A stretch of 25,659 bases of DNA, from positions 1-25,659 of IMG/VR virus record IMGVR_UViG_3300028571_000101; one strand, given 5' to 3'. A model generated the notes under the pieces. The model searched no databases. It was given only the letters and a program-made list of their open reading frames with translations, and had not been told where the DNA came from. This DNA comes from a virus. Positions 22,239-25,659 of this stretch are shown here, one piece after another. The translations under genes were made by a program, and so were the position numbers. Each line of letters starts with the position of its first letter. The stretch's first letter is position 1.

Positions 22239-24650
22239 TTAATCCCCGTCTTCCTGGCTTCCAGCCAGCCCGTAAACCTCGGGATAATCCGCCGCCAGGC
22301 GCTTCTGCGCCCGATACTCGCTCGACTCGGCATACCCGTCCCACCACGCCAGGTCTGCCGCCGTGTAGGGGCCCAAGTCCTGCATCGGGAAGTCCCAGAT
22401 GCTGCTGTGAATCGCGTCGCGCTGAATCGTGAGCCAGCGCTTGTACCGCTGGATCGGGCTATCGGGCAGGTGCGCCACGTTGCCGCCCGCCAGGTCCGCC
22501 GCGATGCGCACCTGCGCGTCAGCCTGCGCGGCGGTCTGGACCCGCGGCGCCGGCCCGGCCGCGGCCGCGGCCGCCTGCGCCCCGGCCGCCAGGGCCGCGG
22601 TGCTGTAAGGGGTCTGGGGCTGCGGGAAGGCCACCAGCTTCCCGGCCGCCTCGGCGCGATGGCGCAGCACGGCCTCGGCGGCGTTCTCGGTGACGTCCTT
22701 CTTGATCGCGCGCAGCTCGGCCGCGTGCTTCGCCTTCGCCTTGTTCTGCGTGGCCCGGGCGACGGCGGCCACCTCGGCGCGGCTGATGCCGGTCAGTTCG
22801 GGCGCCTCGGCAGTGCACAGGAAGGCGCTGTTGCGGTAGACAAAGAGCCTTCCTAAGTCCGCCTCGTCATAGCGGCACAGCACCGGATCGCCGATGAACT
22901 CCGCAATCAGCGGGCTGATGTACCAGTGGTGGTTCCAGCGGATGCCCTTCTTCTGGATGGTCGGCGGGCGGCCGGTCAGCGGCGCGAGCAAGGAGTCGAG
23001 CGCGCGCGGCGCCACCGTGCGGATGCTCCCGGTCCAGGACGCCGCCTTCGCGATCGGCGCCAGGCCCTTCATGCCCTCGCCCGCGTGCGGGTCCTGGTGG
23101 TAGATATGCTCCAGCCAGCGGTCGAGCGCCGACTGCAAATCAGCCGCGGACAGTTCCACCGACACCAACTCACCGGGCGTCATGATCCGTTTGGCAAAGG
23201 TCTCGCGCGCCCGGATCGCCTCGCGTTCCGCGACGTTGTGACCGATGTAGCCGGGCAGGAGCTTGGCGAGCCCATAGCAGACGCTTTTCAGCGCCCGTTC
23301 GATGGTCCCCTTCTGCTCGGACGCGAAGGGGATGCACAACTCTTGGGTGACTTCGAGGTCGTGCAGGACCCCGGAGAAGTAGTCGCCCACATAGTCCGCG
23401 CCGTTGTCGGTGCGCGCCGTCTCCGGCACGCCCCAGTCGAGGACCGCGGAGCGGAAGCATTGCCCGACCGCGAAGCCGGACGAGGACCGGGACACCCGCA
23501 GCTTGAGCCGCCGGCTCCACAGGTCGATACAGCCCACCACCGTGTGCCGCCCGTCGGTCAGCAGCCAGTCCCCGGGGGTGCTGTCGAGTTCCCACAACTG
23601 GTTCAGCCGCTCGATCTGCTCGTGCTGGGAGCCGAACGCCACCTGAAAGTGGTTCTTCCACTTGCCGGGGTTGGTGCACAACATCCACAACTGATGGTTA
23701 TCGCGCGTCCAGCGCTCCCGGAAGCGCTGCACCGAGCGCAGCGGCGGGACCGTGATCCCCTCCACCGTGTGCAGCCAGGCGAAGAGGTCGCGCCCGGTCG
23801 CCTGGGGGTTGCGCAGCATCTGCCCCAGCACCGAGCGGTAGAGCGCGGGCTCGGCCTCGATCGCACAGGCGCCCCGGCGGTTGCCGTAGCCGTCGGTCAG
23901 CCCCCAGCGGCCCTGCTCGGCGTAGGCCCGCGTCCATCTATATAAGGTGTTGGGGGTCAGGCTCTGGGCGCCCGTCCGGGCCGGGACCCACGGGGCGACA
24001 TGCTCCGGCAGGGCCAGTTCGCCCGCGTTCACGCGCTCGCACACGCCATCGATGGCGGCGGCCTGCTTCAGGCCCGGCTGCTCGCGGCGCAGCTCGCCCA
24101 CCTTGAAGCACAACCACTCGCGCGCCTTGGCGCGGGCGCGCTTGGGGCTGTCGGGAGGAAGGGCTGCCCACTTGGCAGCGGCTTCGGATTTGGCGCGGCG
24201 GCGGTCGGCTAGGGCCGCAAGACAGGGTCCGCGCGCTCCCAGAGGATCATGTTCGCCCTGCGCCGCTGCACACTCGCACCGTGCTCCAGGTACGTCAGCG
24301 CCTCCAGCCTCGCCCGTAGCGCCCGCGTCTGCAGGGATGGATACGATCGCCGCAGGGTCATAGCCAGCGCCCACGTAGAGATCCCGTAGTCCGCGCTCGG
24401 GGGTAGCAGGTCGAGTATCTCCTCGTCTGTTGGCATCTTCTTCTCCTGTTGGCTCGGGCTCACCGGCGACGATGCAGATGTGGCGGCGGGTTTCCAGCGG
24501 GAGGCTGGCGAAGGAGTACTCCCAGCCTTTGCCGACCTGGCGGCGACGACGATCAATACGCCCTGAAGCGCCCCAGCGGTCGATGACATCAAGGGATGCC
24601 GACATGCCGGGCAGCCCTGCCAACTCGCGCCTTGTCCACCACGGCTTCAT
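22239..24650 (-). CDS. A: MuA-type DDE transposase
   Basis: From the ATG at 24650 the product is 803 residues. Residues 1-65 (WWTRRELAGLPGMSASLDVI, GKGWEYSFASLP) are the MuA N-terminal DNA-binding domain. About 160-260 is the end-binding helix-turn-helix region. The RNase H-like core has D356 (ELDSTP), D415 (RTDNGADY) and E451 (KGTIERAL), giving a D-E gap of 35 residues. A Lys/Ala-rich C-terminal part follows for target and MuB contacts. The ATG overlaps the preceding stop as ATGA. Residues about 72-148 have poor third-position GC and overlie another ORF in a different frame. Confidence 0.93.
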   Translation of the reverse strand: MKPWWTRRELAGLPGMSASLDVIDRWGASGRIDRRRRQVGKGWEYSFASLPLETRRHICIVAGEPEPTGEEDANRRGDTRPATPERGLRDLYVGAGYDPAAIVSIPADAGATGEAGGADVPGARCECAAAQGEHDPLGARGPCLAALADRRRAKSEAAAKWAALPPDSPKRARAKAREWLCFKVGELRREQPGLKQAAAIDGVCERVNAGELALPEHVAPWVPARTGAQSLTPNTLYRWTRAYAEQGRWGLTDGYGNRRGACAIEAEPALYRSVLGQMLRNPQATGRDLFAWLHTVEGITVPPLRSVQRFRERWTRDNHQLWMLCTNPGKWKNHFQVAFGSQHEQIERLNQLWELDSTPGDWLLTDGRHTVVGCIDLWSRRLKLRVSRSSSGFAVGQCFRSAVLDWGVPETARTDNGADYVGDYFSGVLHDLEVTQELCIPFASEQKGTIERALKSVCYGLAKLLPGYIGHNVAEREAIRARETFAKRIMTPGELVSVELSAADLQSALDRWLEHIYHQDPHAGEGMKGLAPIAKAASWTGSIRTVAPRALDSLLAPLTGRPPTIQKKGIRWNHHWYISPLIAEFIGDPVLCRYDEADLGRLFVYRNSAFLCTAEAPELTGISRAEVAAVARATQNKAKAKHAAELRAIKKDVTENAAEAVLRHRAEAAGKLVAFPQPQTPYSTAALAAGAQAAAAAAGPAPRVQTAAQADAQVRIAADLAGGNVAHLPDSPIQRYKRWLTIQRDAIHSSIWDFPMQDLGPYTAADLAWWDGYAESSEYRAQKRLAADYPEVYGLAGSQEDGD
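24209..24436 (-). CDS. Winged-helix ORF nested out of frame in the transposase gene (75 aa)
   Basis: AGGAG lies six bases before the ATG at 24436. The product (MPTDEEILDLLPPSADYGIS, then WALAMTLRRSYPSLQTRALR, ARLEALTYLEHGASVQRRRA, MILWERADPVLRP) has the helix-helix-strand pattern of a winged-helix domain. By my count about four-fifths of its codons end in G or C, versus about half in the transposase frame over the same bases. So this frame looks like the selected one here. It lies over the linker between the first and second DNA-binding domains of the transposase, where sequence is least constrained. Other possibilities are a captured gene that kept the transposase frame open, or a chance ORF. 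Confidence 0.62.
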   Translation of the reverse strand: MPTDEEILDLLPPSADYGISTWALAMTLRRSYPSLQTRALRARLEALTYLEHGASVQRRRANMILWERADPVLRP

Positions 24651-24970
24651 GATGCGCGCCTCATGACTGGACGATCCTGTTGTTCCTGAAGTGGCACGAT
24701 GTCGGCCCCCAGCTCCTTCTGCAGGGCAACGATGATTGCCCGCGACACCCCGCCCAACGGCATCCGCCCGCGCCGGCCGGGGACCTCGATCCAGCGCTTG
24801 ATGACCACGTCCACCGACTGGTTCGCCCACCCATGGGCACGCGCCCAGGCCCTGACGCTGTAGCCATGCGCAGCCAAGGCAGCGCTGACAGTTCCCGCGA
24901 GCGTGTCAGATTTCTCTGAATCGGCTCCAGGAGCGTCTGGGATGTCGTAATCTTGTGTTTGTCTGCCCAT
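24647..24970 (-). CDS. Ner-position HTH regulator (107 aa)
   Basis: First gene of the early operon. After a polar N-terminus a helix-turn-helix is clear: GTVSAALAAHGYSVRAWARA, then HGWANQSVDVVIKRWIEV, followed by GGVSRAIIVALQKELGADIV. The same type of protein occurs at the ner position of many Mu-like prophages. Mu Ner represses both early promoters. The ATG lies only about three bases from the predicted transcript start, so the message may be nearly leaderless. The stop overlaps the transposase start as ATGA. Confidence 0.85.
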   Translation of the reverse strand: MGRQTQDYDIPDAPGADSEKSDTLAGTVSAALAAHGYSVRAWARAHGWANQSVDVVIKRWIEVPGRRGRMPLGGVSRAIIVALQKELGADIVPLQEQQDRPVMRRAS

Positions 24971-24987
24971 AGTGCGGGCAGTATGAG
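24959..24987 (+). promoter_or_regulatory. Candidate repressor promoter
   Basis: On the + strand TTGTCT (24959-24964) and TATGAG (24982-24987) are 17 bases apart and would start a transcript near 24995, upstream of the repressor ATG. It overlaps the early promoter back to back. The match to consensus is modest. Confidence 0.3.
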
Positions 24988-25008
24988 CTAACGATTTATA
25001 AGCGTCAA
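24980..25008 (-). promoter_or_regulatory. Early promoter (sigma70-like)
   Basis: On the - strand TTGACG (25008-25003), a 17-base spacer, and CATACT (24985-24980) form a near-consensus promoter toward the Ner-like, A and B genes. Transcription would start near 24973, about three bases before the ATG at 24970. One copy of TCGTTAGC lies in the spacer and one just upstream of the -35. Confidence 0.7.
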
Positions 25009-25022
25009 GACAGGGCTAACGA
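24987..25022. promoter_or_regulatory. Operator-like 8-bp direct repeats GCTAACGA
   Basis: GCTAACGA occurs at 24987-24994 and 25015-25022, 28 bases apart, on either side of the early -35 box. An inverted exact copy (TCGTTAGC) is inside the repressor gene at 25225-25232, with a near match about 20 bases before it. The setting between divergent phage regulators suggests binding sites for the repressor or the Ner-like protein. Confidence 0.6.
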
Positions 25023-25025
25023 AAA

Positions 25026-25502
25026 ATGAGCAGCGAGAGTGCGGGGGAGTGGAGCGCTGTCATGGACCGGCTTGCGGCGGCGATCGGGGCCAACAACGAC
25101 GCTGACTTGGCGCGCGCGCTGGGGATGTCAACGAGCGATTTCGCGCAGCGGAAGGGGCGGCGAAAGGTGCCGTGGGAGCGGGTGATTACCTTGGCTGGAT
25201 CACGATCCGTTAGTGTTGACTGGATCGTTAGCGGAGTCGGGGAAGAAGCCAGCGCCGGTCTTCACGGAGGGCGGGGGGAACCAGCCAGCGAGCGCGGATC
25301 AGAATCCATCGTGCCGGCAGTGCCGCAGGAGCATCCGCTGGCCCATCGCATCGGCGCCCTCGCTGGTTTGTTGGTGCAGTTGGACCCCGAGCACTCGGAC
25401 GCAATCCTCGCGGATGCCTTAGCGCGCGCTACGGACGCGCAACGCCTGAACGCACTGGAGCAGGCCGTCAGGATCGGCCTGAAAGCCAAGCGGGCGGGGT
25501 AG
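25026..25502 (+). CDS. CI-type phage repressor (N-terminal HTH family)
   Basis: The product is 158 residues, the only + strand gene. Residues about 10-65 (MDRLAAAIGANNDADLARAL, GMSTSDFAQRKGRRKVPWER, VITLAGSRSVSVDWIVSG) are the phage CI repressor DNA-binding domain, which binds operator DNA to hold lysogeny. A Gly/Glu/Ser linker follows, and a helical end (HSDAILADALARATDAQRLN, ALEQAVRIGLKAKR). There is no S24 peptidase domain, so it would not be cleaved by RecA in the LexA manner; Mu-type repressors are likewise controlled otherwise. The ribosome site is weak. Confidence 0.88.
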   Translation: MSSESAGEWSAVMDRLAAAIGANNDADLARALGMSTSDFAQRKGRRKVPWERVITLAGSRSVSVDWIVSGVGEEASAGLHGGRGEPASERGSESIVPAVPQEHPLAHRIGALAGLLVQLDPEHSDAILADALARATDAQRLNALEQAVRIGLKAKRAG

Positions 25503-25659
25503 TCGGCCCAGTCGGTTTCTGTCGGTTTCAGATCCTTCTGTGTCCGGAAGCCAGATCCCGGGCTATTTTGCGTAATCCTCGTGCAGTGATAGAGTTACGC
25601 TGCATTCGCGGTGCAAACCAAGTGGCGCGCCCCCCTCCGCCGCCCCCCCCCCCCCCCCA
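25503..25659. other. Noncoding segment after the repressor, toward the phage end
   Basis: No gene is seen here. In Mu the DNA beyond the repressor holds the left end with its transposase sites, so this stretch is expected to hold them. It contains a tandem decamer GTCGGTTTCT/GTCGGTTTCA at 25511-25530, a spaced inverted pair GCGTAA (25570-25575) and TTACGC (25595-25600), and a run of 16 Cs at 25643-25658. I could not identify the exact terminus. Confidence 0.55.

Larger units (their letters stand above)
1..25642 (-). mobile_element. Mu-like transposable prophage, partial (regulatory end to head genes)
   Basis: Gene content and order match Mu-like phages: repressor, Ner-position regulator, transposase A, ATPase B, early cassette with DUF3164 and GemA, Mor activator, lysis genes, DUF2730, gp26-like, DUF3486, terminase large, portal DUF935, MuF, gpG, protease/scaffold, gpT, gp35-like and gp36-like. 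The early end faces the right edge. Neither phage terminus with its flanking target duplication could be identified. The tail module is outside the window to the left. The right boundary given here stops before the C-run at the end of the sequence and is only nominal. Confidence 0.93.

Noticed and set aside
21507-22856. Long + strand open frame opposite MuB and MuA
   Set aside because: It spans two well-recognised genes on the other strand and has no domain or own ribosome site.
24209-24592. Longer version of the nested winged-helix ORF, starting upstream of 24436
   Set aside because: The added N-terminal part overlies the recognised transposase N-terminal domain and is low in complexity; the ribosome site marks the ATG at 24436.

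Overview
The window holds most of the genome of a Mu-like transposable prophage. It runs in reverse, with the early (left) end of the phage at the right edge of the window and the head genes running off the left edge. The DNA is very GC-rich (about 70% by eye) and protein genes show strong third-position GC, so the host is a high-GC proteobacterium. I cannot name it from this sequence. No host gene, tRNA, rRNA or CRISPR array is visible. The last bases are a 16-base C run, which looks like a contig end.

Layout, read in transcription order from right to left. (1) Control switch, about 24,650-25,502: a CI-type repressor on the + strand faces a Ner-position DNA-binding gene on the - strand. A strong sigma70-like early promoter with 8-bp operator-like repeats lies between them. 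(2) Transposition, 21,405-24,650: a MuA-type DDE transposase and its MuB-type ATPase. A small winged-helix ORF is nested out of frame inside the transposase gene. (3) Early/accessory cassette, 15,340-21,405: about a dozen short genes in a tightly overlapping chain, including a CPVLGE-type regulator, two tandem paralogues, Cys-rich and SANT-like small proteins, and DUF3164. Most are unrecognised. (4) GemA and the Mor activator, 14,331-15,343. (5) Lysis, 12,861-14,234: amidase endolysin, holin-like protein, and a DUF2730 membrane/coiled-coil protein. (6) Packaging and head, 923-12,864: winged-helix gp26-like protein, DUF3486, terminase large subunit, portal, MuF minor head protein, gpG, protease/scaffold, DUF2190-like decoration protein, gpT major head protein, gp35-like and gp36-like proteins. 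(7) A partial fibre-like gene at the left edge. Tail sheath, tube, tape and baseplate genes are not in the window and would lie beyond the left edge.

Nearly all minus-strand genes are coupled by ATGA, GTGA, TGATG or 8-base overlaps, so the region reads as one long rightward-to-leftward transcript series. The exceptions are three noncoding gaps: upstream of the amidase, upstream of DUF3486, and upstream of the protease. The last two gaps each hold the same kind of element, facing arrays of a GGATGAA heptamer that can fold into a long hairpin.

The points most worth a second look are: (a) the MuF minor head gene continues, in frame and without a start codon, past a single TAG into a zincin metallopeptidase domain (HELGH) resembling a MuF polymorphic toxin; (b) the winged-helix ORF embedded in another frame of the transposase linker; (c) the two heptamer hairpin elements; (d) the early promoter, which predicts a nearly leaderless message and has its operator copies around the -35 box; (e) repeated internal duplication of domains in at least five proteins.
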